A DNA stretch of 36,200 nt from CAZBLP01 sp964492825 (lineage in GTDB: Bacteria > DYJV01), in assembly GCA_964492825.1 (NCBI GenBank), contig CAZBLP010000015.1:1-36200 (forward strand), read 5' to 3'. The position numbers were made by a program, and so were the translations under genes. Each line of letters starts with the position of its first letter. Within the stretch, counting starts at the first letter, position 1. Positions 7,549-16,313 of the stretch are shown here, one piece after another. Below the pieces are notes generated by a model, which was given only the letters and a program-made list of their open reading frames with translations, had not been told where the DNA came from and did not search any database.

Positions 7549-8478
7549 TTAAACAGTTACACTGTAATTTTTGCCCTGGTGGGAGTTTCTTCTTTTGAGC
7601 TCTTGGTTAATTGCATTTAAGACTTTTAATTTATTTCTACACCAATCAGGAGCAATGAAAATATCTTTGTAGCCGTCACCTGTCAATCTTTGGATAATCA
7701 TATGTTCCGGTAGAATTTCAAGTATATCTGCGGTAATATTTACATATTCTTCCATTGTTAAAAATCTGAAAGGTTTTTTTTCATAAATTTTTTCCATAAC
7801 AGTACCTTTTAATAGCATAAGCGAATGAATTTTTATACCATGCACAGGCAATTTGGCTACATATTTGGCTGTTTGAATCATCATTTCCTCAGTTTCATAC
7901 GGTAGTCCCACAATAATATGCACACATATTTTAATACCTTTATCTTTTGTAATTTCAATGGCATTTTCAAATTCATCCAATGTATGTCCCCTGTTAATAA
8001 ATTGCAGTGTTTTATTATGGACAGTCTGTAGCCCGTATTCAATCCATACTTCCTCTTTTTGATTCAAAAGATTTTGAATGATTTCAATCTTTTCTTTATC
8101 AACACAATCAGGTCGTGTGCCAATTGATATGCCCACAATTTCCTTGTCATTTAACGGTATTGAGTAGATTTTTTTTAAAGTTTCAGTATCAGAATAGGTA
8201 TTGGTATAAGTTTGAAAATAAGCTAAAAACTTTTTGGCTTTTCGGGTTTTTTTATAAAACTCCTTACCTTGTTGTATCTGAGTTTCTATAGGGGTGATTA
8301 ATTTGTTGTTTTTTCTGTGTTTCGAGCCTTTTGAATTGCAATAGATACAGCCTCCGTAACCTTTTGTTCCGTCTCTGTTTGGGCAAGAAAATCCAGCATC
8401 TATTGTAACTTTATAAACTTTTTCTCCGAATTTTTTAATTAAGTAAGATTTAAAGTCGTTATACCTTTTAATATTCAA
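7549..8478 (-). CDS. Radical SAM protein, YhcC/YtqA family (TIGR01212-like)
   Basis: This 309-residue protein opens with KRYNDFKSYLIKKFGEKVYK and then FSCPNRDGTKGYGGCIYCN. The cysteines C32, C44 and C47 form the unusual CX11CX2C cluster motif of the YhcC/YtqA radical SAM family, rather than the standard CX3CX2C. The central region (AYFQTYTNTY, GTRPDC, EYGLQT, HIIVGLPYET) also follows this Elp3-related family. I recall B. subtilis YtqA being linked to tRNA wobble-uridine modification; I treat that as a hint, not an assignment. The start is a TTG at 8478 lying inside the end of the upstream adenosyltransferase gene (11-base overlap), so the two are translationally coupled. Confidence 0.85.
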   Translation of the reverse strand: MNIKRYNDFKSYLIKKFGEKVYKVTIDAGFSCPNRDGTKGYGGCIYCNSKGSKHRKNNKLITPIETQIQQGKEFYKKTRKAKKFLAYFQTYTNTYSDTETLKKIYSIPLNDKEIVGISIGTRPDCVDKEKIEIIQNLLNQKEEVWIEYGLQTVHNKTLQFINRGHTLDEFENAIEITKDKGIKICVHIIVGLPYETEEMMIQTAKYVAKLPVHGIKIHSLMLLKGTVMEKIYEKKPFRFLTMEEYVNITADILEILPEHMIIQRLTGDGYKDIFIAPDWCRNKLKVLNAINQELKRRNSHQGKNYSVTV

Positions 8479-8986
8479 TGCCTTCTCTGCCTAATATTTT
8501 ATTGTGAAAATAATGTTTAATTTCTTTCATTTCAGTAACCAAATCGGAAATTTCAATTATCTCTTTTGGTGCATACCTGCCTGTAAGAATTAATTCCAAA
8601 TCAGAAGGTTTGTTTTTTATAATATTAATAACATGTTTTAAATTTATCAGATTAAAATCAAGAGCAACATTTATTTCATCCAAAATAACCATATTAAAAT
8701 CATTTGACTTAATCATTTCTGATGCAAATTTTAGCCCGTCCAATGCTAATTTAACATCTATTTCATCAGGATTTTCTTTTGATACAAATGATTCCCTTCC
8801 AAATTGTTTTAAACTTACATAAGGTGATAACATTTCTACACCTTTTAATTCGCCATACTCAATATTACCTTTCATAAACTGTATAATTAAAACTTTTTTC
8901 TTGTGCCCTGCAGCTCTTAAAGCAAGTCCCAAAGCAGCTGTGGTTTTGCCTTTGCCATTTCCTGTATAGCAATGAATAAAACCCAT
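8468..8986 (-). CDS. cobO: Cob(I)yrinic acid a,c-diamide adenosyltransferase (CobA/BtuR family)
   Basis: The 172-residue protein begins MGFIHCYTGNGKGKTTAALG, with the P-loop GNGKGKTT at 9-16, followed by LALRAAGH and VLIIQFMKG, the hallmark of BtuR/CobO/CobA adenosyltransferases. A later VILDEIN is the Walker B-like strand. Role: ATP-dependent adenosylation of corrinoids to adenosylcobalamin precursors, in the cytoplasm. I choose the ATG at 8986 because GGAGG lies eight bases upstream; a TTG at 9001 in the same frame would place the Shine-Dalgarno sequence inside the gene. It overlaps the radical SAM gene start by 11 bases. I see no cobalamin riboswitch in the 175 bases upstream. Confidence 0.9.
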   Translation of the reverse strand: MGFIHCYTGNGKGKTTAALGLALRAAGHKKKVLIIQFMKGNIEYGELKGVEMLSPYVSLKQFGRESFVSKENPDEIDVKLALDGLKFASEMIKSNDFNMVILDEINVALDFNLINLKHVINIIKNKPSDLELILTGRYAPKEIIEISDLVTEMKEIKHYFHNKILGREGIEY

Positions 8987-9114
8987 TATACTTGCCTCCA
9001 AATTTTTATAATAGTTGTAAATAAAAATTCATATAATTAATTTGGAAATATTTCAAGAATATTGTGTGGGTGATTTGAAAAACCGCTGAAGTAGTTGACA
9101 GTTAAGACAACCTA

Positions 9115-9151
9115 ATGCCAAGCACCTGACTAATAATTAGATGCTTGGCAT
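9115..9151 (-). terminator. Stem-loop after the acyl-CoA ligase gene
   Basis: ATGCCAAGCA (9115-9124) pairs perfectly with TGCTTGGCAT (9142-9151), giving a 10-bp stem with a 17-base loop that may fold further (CTAAT/ATTAG). It lies 11 bases beyond the ligase stop. The following minus-strand bases are only moderately U-rich, so it may act as a weak terminator or an mRNA-stabilising structure. Confidence 0.5.
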
Positions 9152-9161
9152 ATTTAAAATA

Positions 9162-10799
9162 TTATTTAAACATATCCTGATATTTTACTCTAAGTTCCCT
9201 TTTTAAAATTTTGCCAGTTGGCGATTTTGGTAGGGCATCTATAAAAATAACCTTTTTAGGTACTTTAAAAGGTGCAAGATGTTTTTTGCAAAGTTCTCTT
9301 ATTTCATCTTCTGTGATTTGTTCTCCTTTCCTCGGAACAACAACAGCAGTAACAGCTTCTACCCATTTCGGATGGGTTAATCCTACAACAGCAACTTCTT
9401 CCACTCTTTTGTCAAGGTAAATTACTTCTTCAACTTCTCTACTTGAAACATTTTCTCCTCCTGTTTTCACCATATCTTTTTTTCTGTCAACAACAGTTAG
9501 AAATCCTTCTTTGTCTAAAATTCCCAAATCTCCTGAATGAAACCAGCCGTATCTCATGGCTTCTTCTGTTTTTTCAAAATCCTTAAAATACATAATCATG
9601 GTATGAGGCCCTTTTCCTGAAATTTCACCTATAACTCCGGGTAGTTCCACGGGATTACCATTATCATCTTCAAGCCTTGTCTGCATGTTAAGCACACCTT
9701 TGCCAACAGAGCCGAGCTTGGTAAGAGCATATTCAGACTTTAGTATTGTATGAAGAGGAGCTAATTCGGTTTGTCCATAAGCATTATACAGTTTGCTTCC
9801 CTCAAATTTTTCAAGAAGTTCTTTAATAATTTCAACAGGCATAATTGCAGCACCATAATACAGTTTTTTCAGTTTTGAGAGATTATATTTATTAAAAGAA
9901 GGGTGTCGTAAAATGCCAATCCATACTGTTGGAGGAGCAAAAAACATTGTTGCATTCCATTTATCAATATTTGATAAAATTTCTTCAATATCTGGTCTGA
10001 TTAAAACATTTGTGCCGCCAATATAGAAAAGAGGTGTTAGAAAAGCGTCTCTCTGAGCACAATGATAAATTGGCAAAGCGTTGATTGATATGTCTTCAGG
10101 TGCAAAACCTCCGTCAATAATCATACTGATATATTGTGAAATTAGAGATTGATGGTTAATAATTACTCCTTTGGGTTTTGATTCTGTGCCGCTGGTATAT
10201 GTCATTTGGCAGGGATCTTCAATTCTGACAACAGTGTCAGGTTCTTTATCAGGAAAAGATTTATACCACTTGTCAAAATCAAAAAAATTATTATCTGGAG
10301 TTTTCAATCCTGAACCTTGATTTGACCATATAAAATTTTTTATTGTTTTCATGTTTTTTAATACAGACTCAACTTTGGGAAACAACTCATCTTCAATAAT
10401 AAATATTTTGCTCTCAGAATGGTTTATGCAGTATTCTATTTCAGGTCCGTTGAGTAGATAATTTATGGCAAGATAAATAGCGCCTATTTTTGTACAAGCA
10501 AACCATGTTAATACATGGTGAAGAGTGTTGTGAGCTATTATTGCAACTCTGTCATATTTTTCTACGCCCAAATCAATTAATGCATTTGCAACTTTATTGA
10601 TTTCACTGTCCAATTCATTGTATGTGTAATTAATATCCTTAAAAGAAAGAGCTATTTTATCAGGATATCTGTAACCGCTTCTTTTAAAAATATCTCCTAT
10701 TATCCATCTATTAATTTTGTTATATCTGTTGAGCAGGAATTCAACATTTTCTTTATTGATTTTATTAAAACATTTTTTTATACTGTTGTAGTTTGACAT
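9162..10799 (-). CDS. AMP-forming acyl-CoA ligase (fatty-acid--CoA ligase family)
   Basis: The 545-residue protein is an ANL-superfamily adenylating enzyme: carboxylate + ATP + CoA gives acyl-CoA + AMP + PPi. Motifs in order are TSGTESKPKG (202-211, A3 loop, with ES replacing the usual TG), YGQTE (341-345, A5), SGDLG (422-426, A7), DRKKDMVKTGGENVS (438-452, A8 hinge) and PKSPTGK with catalytic Lys530 (A10). No signal peptide or fused domain is seen. The substrate cannot be read from sequence; medium/long-chain or aromatic acids are possible. The ATG at 10799 has a near-perfect AAGGAGGT site, and a good promoter lies at 10847-10875. It is a single-gene unit divergent from the rnf operon. Confidence 0.88.
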   Translation of the reverse strand: MSNYNSIKKCFNKINKENVEFLLNRYNKINRWIIGDIFKRSGYRYPDKIALSFKDINYTYNELDSEINKVANALIDLGVEKYDRVAIIAHNTLHHVLTWFACTKIGAIYLAINYLLNGPEIEYCINHSESKIFIIEDELFPKVESVLKNMKTIKNFIWSNQGSGLKTPDNNFFDFDKWYKSFPDKEPDTVVRIEDPCQMTYTSGTESKPKGVIINHQSLISQYISMIIDGGFAPEDISINALPIYHCAQRDAFLTPLFYIGGTNVLIRPDIEEILSNIDKWNATMFFAPPTVWIGILRHPSFNKYNLSKLKKLYYGAAIMPVEIIKELLEKFEGSKLYNAYGQTELAPLHTILKSEYALTKLGSVGKGVLNMQTRLEDDNGNPVELPGVIGEISGKGPHTMIMYFKDFEKTEEAMRYGWFHSGDLGILDKEGFLTVVDRKKDMVKTGGENVSSREVEEVIYLDKRVEEVAVVGLTHPKWVEAVTAVVVPRKGEQITEDEIRELCKKHLAPFKVPKKVIFIDALPKSPTGKILKRELRVKYQDMFK

Positions 10800-10846
10800 A
10801 AGATACCTCCTTGAGTTTTAGTTAATTTAAATCAAATACTGTTCTA

Positions 10847-10875
10847 TTTATAAACATGATATTTAATTTTGTCAA
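10847..10875 (-). promoter_or_regulatory. Sigma-70-type promoter for the acyl-CoA ligase gene
   Basis: On the minus strand, TTGACA (10875-10870) and TATAAA (10852-10847) are separated by exactly 17 bases. A transcript would start near 10840, leaving about 40 bases before the ATG at 10799, including AAGGAGGT. Confidence 0.7.
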
Positions 10876-10902
10876 GAAAAAACCGTAAATTATAAAAAAT
10901 TA

Positions 10903-10931
10903 TTGACTAATTGCTCTATTTATTTTATGTT
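10903..10931 (+). promoter_or_regulatory. Sigma-70-type promoter for the rnf operon
   Basis: TTGACT (10903-10908) and TATGTT (10926-10931) are 17 bases apart. The predicted start near 10938 leaves a short leader containing the GGGGTGGGG ribosome binding site just before the rnfA ATG at 10961. The -10 matches consensus at four of six positions. Confidence 0.55.
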
Positions 10932-10960
10932 CGAAAAGTTTTTTGAAAAAGGGGTGGGGT

Positions 10961-11542
10961 ATGAAAGAGTTAATTCTTATTTTTATCAGTGCCATTTTTG
11001 TCAATAACTTTATCCTGTCAAGATTTTTAGGAATCTGTCCATTTTTAGGAGTATCCAAAAAAGTAGAGACAGCTACAGGTATGAGTATGGCTGTTGTTTT
11101 TGTAATGACCGTAGCTTCTGTTATTACGTGGATACTTCAGTATGCTGTCCTTAATCCTCTCCATTTACAGTATCTCCAAACAATAGTTTTTATACTTGTT
11201 ATTGCTGCGTTGGTTCAATTTGTGGAAATGGTTGTTCAGAAAACCAGTCCTGCATTGTACCAGGCACTTGGAATTTTCCTACCCTTGATTACAACTAATT
11301 GTGCTGTTTTAGGTGTTGCAGTTCTTAATGTTCAGAAAAATTACAACTTTATAGAAATGTTGGTTTTCAGCATAGGTTCTGCTGTTGGTTTTGGGCTGGC
11401 TCTTACAATTTTTGCAGGTTTAAGAGAGCGATTGGATCTTGCTGATATTCCGAATAATTTTAAAGGTACTGCAATTTCACTAATTACAGCAGGTATTCTT
11501 TCACTTGCATTTATGGGATTTTCCGGATTAGTAAAAATTTAA
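10961..11542 (+). CDS. rnfA: Rnf electron transport complex subunit A
   Basis: This 193-residue integral membrane protein begins MKELILIFISAIFVNNFILS, then RFLGICPFLGVSKK, the typical RnfA/NqrE-type start, and later has LGIFLPLITTNCAVLGVAV. About six membrane helices are expected, and RnfA pairs with RnfE around a membrane iron-sulfur centre; conserved cysteines are present in CPF and TNCAVLG. I place the start at the ATG at 10961, because GGGGTGGGG lies directly upstream; an in-frame TTG at 10943 would swallow it. First gene of an A-B-C-D-G-E operon with short gaps. Rnf couples ferredoxin:NAD+ oxidoreduction to Na+ or H+ transport. Confidence 0.95.
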   Translation: MKELILIFISAIFVNNFILSRFLGICPFLGVSKKVETATGMSMAVVFVMTVASVITWILQYAVLNPLHLQYLQTIVFILVIAALVQFVEMVVQKTSPALYQALGIFLPLITTNCAVLGVAVLNVQKNYNFIEMLVFSIGSAVGFGLALTIFAGLRERLDLADIPNNFKGTAISLITAGILSLAFMGFSGLVKI

Positions 11543-11579
11543 ATTAAATACAGATATATTTAAAATAAATGGGGGTATC

Positions 11580-12551
11580 ATGATATATGCAGTAGTTTGC
11601 TTAGGATTGCTTGGTATTATAGCAAGTTTCGGTCTTGGTGTGGCATCTAAGATTTTTGCAGTTGAAACTGACCCGAAAATAGAAGAAGTAAATGAAGCTT
11701 TGCCCCAGGCAAATTGTGGTGGTTGCGGTTATGCTGGTTGTATAAATTTTGCAGAAGCGGTTGTTAAAGGTGAGGCTGAGCCTAACGGATGTGTTGCAGC
11801 AGATGAAGATACTGTTTTAAATGTTGCTAAATTGCTTGGCAAATCTGTTGAAATTGGTGTTAGGAAAGTGGCTTTTGTTAAATGTAAAGGAAGTAGAGAT
11901 GTTGTTGATAATAAATTTGATTACAATGGATTTAATGATTGCAGAGGCGCACAAATAATTGGCGGAGGTTATAAAGGATGTTCTTTTGGCTGTCTCGGAT
12001 TGGGGACTTGCGAAAAGGTATGTCCTTTTGAAGCCATTAAAATAGATAGCTCAGGGTTGCCTGTTGTTGATGAAAGTAAATGCACAGGATGTGGCAATTG
12101 TATAAAAGTATGCCCGAGAAATATTATTGCACTTGTACCTGTAGATAAAAAAGTCAGAGTATTATGTTCTTCTAAAGAAACTGGAGCAAAAGTAAAAAAG
12201 GTATGTTCAGTTGGTTGTATCAGTTGTGGCAAATGTGAAAGAATATGTCCTGTAAATGCAGTTAAGGTTATAAATAATGTTGCTGTGATAGATTTTGATA
12301 AATGTTTGAATTGTGGCCTTTGTGCCCAAAATTGTCCTGTTGGAGTTATTGCTGATTTTAACAATGCAGATAAGCCTAAATCTCATATTTTACCAGATAA
12401 ATGCGTAGGATGTGGAAAGTGTAAGAAAGTTTGTCCGGTTAATGCTATTAGCGGCAATCTAAAAGCAGTGCATAATGTTAATACTGAAAAATGTCTTGGT
12501 TGCGGATTATGTGCCCAAAATTGCCCTAAAGAAGCAATAACTTTACAGTAA
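11580..12551 (+). CDS. rnfB: Rnf complex subunit B, polyferredoxin
   Basis: The 323-residue protein has an N-terminal membrane anchor (about 3-22), then the RnfB 4Fe-4S module C46, C49, C54, C71. Six further ferredoxin-like sets follow: an irregular one (C134, C138, C144, C148) and five regular CX2CX2CX3CP motifs starting at C168, C213, C242, C275 and C305. This gives up to seven 4Fe-4S clusters, far more than the short proteobacterial RnfB and similar to the long form of acetogenic Clostridia. Family role: entry point for electrons from reduced ferredoxin on the cytoplasmic side. It follows rnfA by 37 bases, with GGGGG near its start. Confidence 0.95.
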   Translation: MIYAVVCLGLLGIIASFGLGVASKIFAVETDPKIEEVNEALPQANCGGCGYAGCINFAEAVVKGEAEPNGCVAADEDTVLNVAKLLGKSVEIGVRKVAFVKCKGSRDVVDNKFDYNGFNDCRGAQIIGGGYKGCSFGCLGLGTCEKVCPFEAIKIDSSGLPVVDESKCTGCGNCIKVCPRNIIALVPVDKKVRVLCSSKETGAKVKKVCSVGCISCGKCERICPVNAVKVINNVAVIDFDKCLNCGLCAQNCPVGVIADFNNADKPKSHILPDKCVGCGKCKKVCPVNAISGNLKAVHNVNTEKCLGCGLCAQNCPKEAITLQ

Positions 12552-12573
12552 AAAATTAACAGGAGAGCTTTTA

Positions 12574-13905
12574 ATGACTATAGAACTTTTTGAATTTAAA
12601 GGTGGCGTTCACCCAGATGACAAAAAAGGATTAAGCAAAAACAGCAGAATTGAAGTTTTAGAAGCATCTGATATTGTCAGAATACCACTTTCTCAGCATA
12701 TTGGAGCACCTGCCAAACCTATTGTCAAGAAAGGTGATGCTGTTCTTGTAGGTCAGGTAGTAGGTGAAGCAGGAGGATTTGTATCAGCACCTGTTCACAG
12801 TTCAGTGTCAGGTACTGTAAAAAGTATTGCAAATTTTGTTGCTGCTCCTTTTGGTGTGCCTTCGACTATGGTAGAAATTGAAAATGACGGAAAATATAAA
12901 ACTGTTGAATTTAATGAGAATAAAAATTATATGGATTTGGACCCTAAAAAACTTCTTGATATTATTAAAAATGCAGGAATAGTCGGAATGGGAGGAGCGA
13001 CTTTCCCAACACATGTTAAATTAAGTCCGCCTCCTGATTTTAAAATAGATACATTTATAGTCAATGGTGTGGAGTGTGAGCTTTATTTAACTGCTGATTA
13101 CAGGTTGATGCTTGAAGAACCTGAAAAAATTATAGAAGGCTCTAAAATTGTAATGAAAATATTGGGAGTTGAAAAAGGTGTTATTGCTATAGAAGGCAAT
13201 AAACCTGATTGTATAGAAAAGATGAGTAGGATGGTTGAAAATGAGCCAATAGAAGTCATAGAACTTCCTGTTAAATATCCGCAGGGTGGTGAGAAACAGC
13301 TTATAAAAGCTATTACAAATAAAGAAGTGCCCTCAGGTGGACTTCCCATGCATGTTGGGGCTGTTGTGCAGAATGCAGGTACAGTTGCGGCAATTTATGA
13401 AGCAGTTAGATATGGCAAACCTCTAATTGAAAGAATAACTACAGTTTCAGGTGAAGCAATTAAAAAGCCTAAAAATTTCAAAGTTAGAATTGGTACTTTA
13501 GCCTCTCATCTTATTGATAATTGCGAAGGATTTAAAAAAACACCTAAAAAAATAATTTTTGGCGGTCCTATGACAGGATTTGCACAATATACACTTGAGA
13601 TTCCGGTTACTAAAGGGACTTCGGGAATATTAGCCTTTACAGATGATCTTGTTAAAGAATACGATTATTCAGCATGTATTAGTTGTGGCTCTTGTGTAAG
13701 AGCTTGTCCTGCTAATTTAGTTCCAAGTGTTATGAGTATTCTAATAGAAAAAGGATTGTTTGAAGATGCTGATAAAAATGATGTTCTGGATTGTATAGAA
13801 TGCGGCTGTTGTTCTTATGTCTGCCCTGCGCACAGACCTTTGGTGCAGATGTTTAAACTTGGCAAAGCCAAAGCAATGGAAATTAGAAGAGCAAAGCAGA
13901 AATAA
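12574..13905 (+). CDS. rnfC: Rnf complex subunit C (NADH/FMN and Fe-S subunit)
   Basis: This 443-residue soluble, membrane-associated subunit begins with the RnfC barrel-sandwich segment (FKGGVHPDDKKGLS...). It contains the Rossmann/FMN-NAD region with GMGGATFPTHVK around 140-150, equivalent to the NuoF site, a SLBB-like part, and two C-terminal ferredoxin motifs: C368, C371, C374, C378 and C407, C410, C413, C417. Known role: NAD+/NADH site of the complex. The gene follows rnfB by 22 bases with AGGAG upstream. In this window it is the only clearly visible NADH-type FMN site, as the complex I cluster downstream lacks one. Confidence 0.95.
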   Translation: MTIELFEFKGGVHPDDKKGLSKNSRIEVLEASDIVRIPLSQHIGAPAKPIVKKGDAVLVGQVVGEAGGFVSAPVHSSVSGTVKSIANFVAAPFGVPSTMVEIENDGKYKTVEFNENKNYMDLDPKKLLDIIKNAGIVGMGGATFPTHVKLSPPPDFKIDTFIVNGVECELYLTADYRLMLEEPEKIIEGSKIVMKILGVEKGVIAIEGNKPDCIEKMSRMVENEPIEVIELPVKYPQGGEKQLIKAITNKEVPSGGLPMHVGAVVQNAGTVAAIYEAVRYGKPLIERITTVSGEAIKKPKNFKVRIGTLASHLIDNCEGFKKTPKKIIFGGPMTGFAQYTLEIPVTKGTSGILAFTDDLVKEYDYSACISCGSCVRACPANLVPSVMSILIEKGLFEDADKNDVLDCIECGCCSYVCPAHRPLVQMFKLGKAKAMEIRRAKQK

Positions 13906-13940
13906 ATTAAATATAAAATTTTTGATTTTAAGGAGTAGGA

Positions 13941-14933
13941 ATGAATAAAAATCTTCTATTAACTTCTTCGCCTCATGTTCATTGTGGAGAAAGTATTCCT
14001 ATTGTTATGTATAATGTAATAATTGCATTAATGCCTGCAACATTAGTTGGGTTTTATGTGTTTGGTTTTCCTGCAGTAAGGGTTGTGTTTTTATGCTGTT
14101 TGTTTTCTGTTGCAGTTGAGTATGGTTGGCAGAAGTTATTAAAACAGAAAATTACTGCATTTGATGGTAGTGCTATTGTAACAGGATTGTTGTTAGGGCT
14201 AAACTTGCCTGCTGCATCTCCTTGGTGGGTTGCGTTAATTGGTAGTTTTGTGGCTATAATCATTGCAAAGCAGGTTTTTGGAGGGCTTGGCCACAATCCT
14301 TTTAATCCTGCTCTTGTGGCAAGGGTATTTTTACTAATTTCATTCCCTGTGCAAATGACCAAATGGATGAAACCAGTTTTCTCAGGTAGTTTTTTTAGCC
14401 CTGATATTGTAACTGAAGCTACTCCTCTTGGCCTTGTAAAAGAAGAAGTTATGCTTCATGGTAAAATCATTCATGCCAAAGCTTTAAGTATTTTTGACCT
14501 GCTTATTGGCAATACAGGTGGGTGTATTGGAGAAGTTTCTGCAATAGCATTAATAGCAGGCGGACTTTATCTTATTTACAGAGGTTATGTAAGATGGCAG
14601 ATTCCAGTGTTTTTTATAGCAACAGTTTTTATTATTACAGGAATCATGTGGGTTTTTAATTCCAACATATATATAAATCCTTTTTATCATATTTTTTCAG
14701 GTGGTTTAATGATAGGTGCTTTTTTTATGGCTACTGATATGGTTACATCACCTATAACTGAAAGAGGTATGATAATTTTTGCAATTGGATGCGGTCTGCT
14801 CACGGCAGTTATCAGATTGTGGGGAGGATATCCTGAAGGGGTTTCATTTGCAATATTATTAATGAATTCAGTTACGCCTTTAATTGACAAATATGTAAGG
14901 CCTAAAAAATTCGGTTATAATTCAAGCAATTAA
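13941..14933 (+). CDS. rnfD: Rnf complex subunit D (covalent FMN membrane subunit)
   Basis: The 330-residue polytopic protein is recognisable from SSPHVHCGESIPIVMYNVI at the N-terminus, FGGLGHNPFNPALVARVFL (113-131) and EATPLGLVK, where Thr161 is the expected covalent FMN attachment residue of RnfD/NqrB. The C-terminal part (FFMATDMVTSPITERG) is also characteristic. It passes electrons through the membrane together with RnfG and is part of the ion-translocating core. It follows rnfC by 35 bases, with AAGGAG before the ATG. Confidence 0.95.
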   Translation: MNKNLLLTSSPHVHCGESIPIVMYNVIIALMPATLVGFYVFGFPAVRVVFLCCLFSVAVEYGWQKLLKQKITAFDGSAIVTGLLLGLNLPAASPWWVALIGSFVAIIIAKQVFGGLGHNPFNPALVARVFLLISFPVQMTKWMKPVFSGSFFSPDIVTEATPLGLVKEEVMLHGKIIHAKALSIFDLLIGNTGGCIGEVSAIALIAGGLYLIYRGYVRWQIPVFFIATVFIITGIMWVFNSNIYINPFYHIFSGGLMIGAFFMATDMVTSPITERGMIIFAIGCGLLTAVIRLWGGYPEGVSFAILLMNSVTPLIDKYVRPKKFGYNSSN

Positions 14934-14953
14934 ATAGTTAAGGAGTTTATCAT

Positions 14954-15529
14954 ATGAAGCAAGACAATACCTTGAAATTAGTTAAAGTTCTTACGCTGAT
15001 TTGTGTGGTTTCAGCTTTTTTGCTTGCTCTTGTTTATAATATTACAAAAGAACCTATTGCAAAACAGAAACGTCTTGAAATGATTAAGGCAATAAAATCT
15101 GTTTTACCTAAATGTAGTGTTAATGATCCATTAAAAGATAAAATAGCTTTAAATAATAAAAATATTTTTATTGGTAAAAATAAAAATGGCAAAGTTTGCG
15201 GAGTTGCATTCAAAGTATATTCCAAAGAGGGATATGGTGGAATTATTGAAATAATGGTTGGAATTAAAACAAAGAACGACTCTATTAACGGAATTGAAAT
15301 ATTATCAATGTCAGAAACTCCCGGGCTTGGTGCAAAAATTACAGAAAAATGGTTCAAAGCTCAGTTTAAAAAAAGGAGCCTCGGAAATACTAACTGGAAA
15401 GTTAAAAAGGATGGTGGAGATATAGACCAGATTTCTGGAGCAACTATTTCGCCAAGAGCGGTTACCAAAGCAGTTTACAATGGTCTGAAATTTTATTCTA
15501 AAAATAAAGCAACAATTGTTAAAAATTAA
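14954..15529 (+). CDS. rnfG: Rnf complex subunit G (covalent FMN subunit)
   Basis: The 191-residue protein has one N-terminal membrane helix (about 9-30) and an FMN-binding domain on the outer side. The flavinylation motif is SGATISPRAV (161-170), with Thr164 as the likely attachment residue; SETPGLGAKITEKWF (120-134) is the other conserved block. A flavin transferase (ApbE) must act on it and is not encoded in this window. It lies 20 bases after rnfD with AAGGAG upstream, in the standard D-G-E order. Confidence 0.95.
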   Translation: MKQDNTLKLVKVLTLICVVSAFLLALVYNITKEPIAKQKRLEMIKAIKSVLPKCSVNDPLKDKIALNNKNIFIGKNKNGKVCGVAFKVYSKEGYGGIIEIMVGIKTKNDSINGIEILSMSETPGLGAKITEKWFKAQFKKRSLGNTNWKVKKDGGDIDQISGATISPRAVTKAVYNGLKFYSKNKATIVKN

Positions 15530-15556
15530 AATGTAAAGTTTCAGGAGGCTATATAG

Positions 15557-16150
15557 ATGAATTATAAAAAAGAATTTACCAAAGGACTATGGGAGTTAAA
15601 TCCTATATTTAAGTTGGTTTTAGGAATGTGTCCCACTCTTGCTGTTACCACTGCTGCAATTAACGGAATAGGAATGGGACTTGCCACAACTTTTGTTCTT
15701 GTTTGTTCTAATATTGTTATTTCCCTTGTGAGAAATTTTATACCTAAAAAAGTCAGAATTCCTGCTTTTATAGTAATAATCGCTTCTTTTGTCACAATAA
15801 TAGACCTTGTTATGGCTGGTTATTTTTATGAATTACATAAAGCATTGGGTTTATTTATACCTCTAATTGTTGTTAACTGTATAATACTTGGCAGAGCTGA
15901 GGCTTTTGCCTCAAAAAATAATTTAATGGCATCACTGTTTGACGGATTAGGTATTGGAATTGGTTTTACCATTTCATTAACAGTGCTTGGTGCTATAAGA
16001 GAAATTCTTGGAAATGGAACATTATTTGGTGCTCATGTAATGGCACATAATTATATTCCAATTATTGTTTTCATTTTACCTCCCGGAGCTTTCATAACCC
16101 TTGGTTTTTTAATGGCTCTTATGAACAAAGTAGAAGCATCAAAAAAATAA
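15557..16150 (+). CDS. rnfE: Rnf complex subunit E
   Basis: The 197-residue membrane protein starts with KGLWELNPIFKLVLGMCPTLAV (residues 9-30) and contains LGLFIPLIVVNCIILGRAEAFA, the paired RnfA/RnfE signature with cysteines in MCP and NCIILG. About six helices are expected. It is the last gene of the rnf operon, with TCAGGAGG upstream. The 163 bases to nuoA hold no strong terminator that I can see, so some read-through into the complex I operon is possible. Confidence 0.95.
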   Translation: MNYKKEFTKGLWELNPIFKLVLGMCPTLAVTTAAINGIGMGLATTFVLVCSNIVISLVRNFIPKKVRIPAFIVIIASFVTIIDLVMAGYFYELHKALGLFIPLIVVNCIILGRAEAFASKNNLMASLFDGLGIGIGFTISLTVLGAIREILGNGTLFGAHVMAHNYIPIIVFILPPGAFITLGFLMALMNKVEASKK

Positions 16151-16240
16151 AACGGTTTTTGTTTTGTAACTATTTTAAATCACATAAAATATTAGAACAA
16201 AACTGTATAAAATATTTTGTATTTTTTAATTATTTTTTCC

Positions 16241-16269
16241 TTGACATCAGTTAAAATATAATTTATAGG
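16241..16269 (+). promoter_or_regulatory. Candidate promoter of the complex I / formate dehydrogenase operon
   Basis: TTGACA (16241-16246) is followed after 17 bases by TATAGG (16264-16269), about 45 bases upstream of nuoA. A perfect TATAAT also lies at 16257-16262, but with no good -35 partner, so the exact start is uncertain. No FNR-like or sigma-54 site is recognised. Confidence 0.5.
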
Positions 16270-16313
16270 CACTCAGCTCATTTGTAATAATAATTCACAA
16301 ACAGAGGTGAAAA

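Noticed and set aside
9002..9161. Cobalamin riboswitch upstream of the corrinoid adenosyltransferase gene
   Set aside because: No B12-box-like conserved core is visible, and the gap is too short and AT-rich for the full structure.
11969..12364. 131-codon minus-strand frame inside rnfB
   Set aside because: It is a shadow of the Cys-rich repeats of RnfB on the opposite strand, with no ribosome binding site or recognisable product.
16151..16240. Terminator between rnfE and nuoA
   Set aside because: There are short self-complementary runs (AAAACGGTTTT and distant GTTTTG/CAAAAC), but no GC-rich stem with a T tract, so I do not call one.
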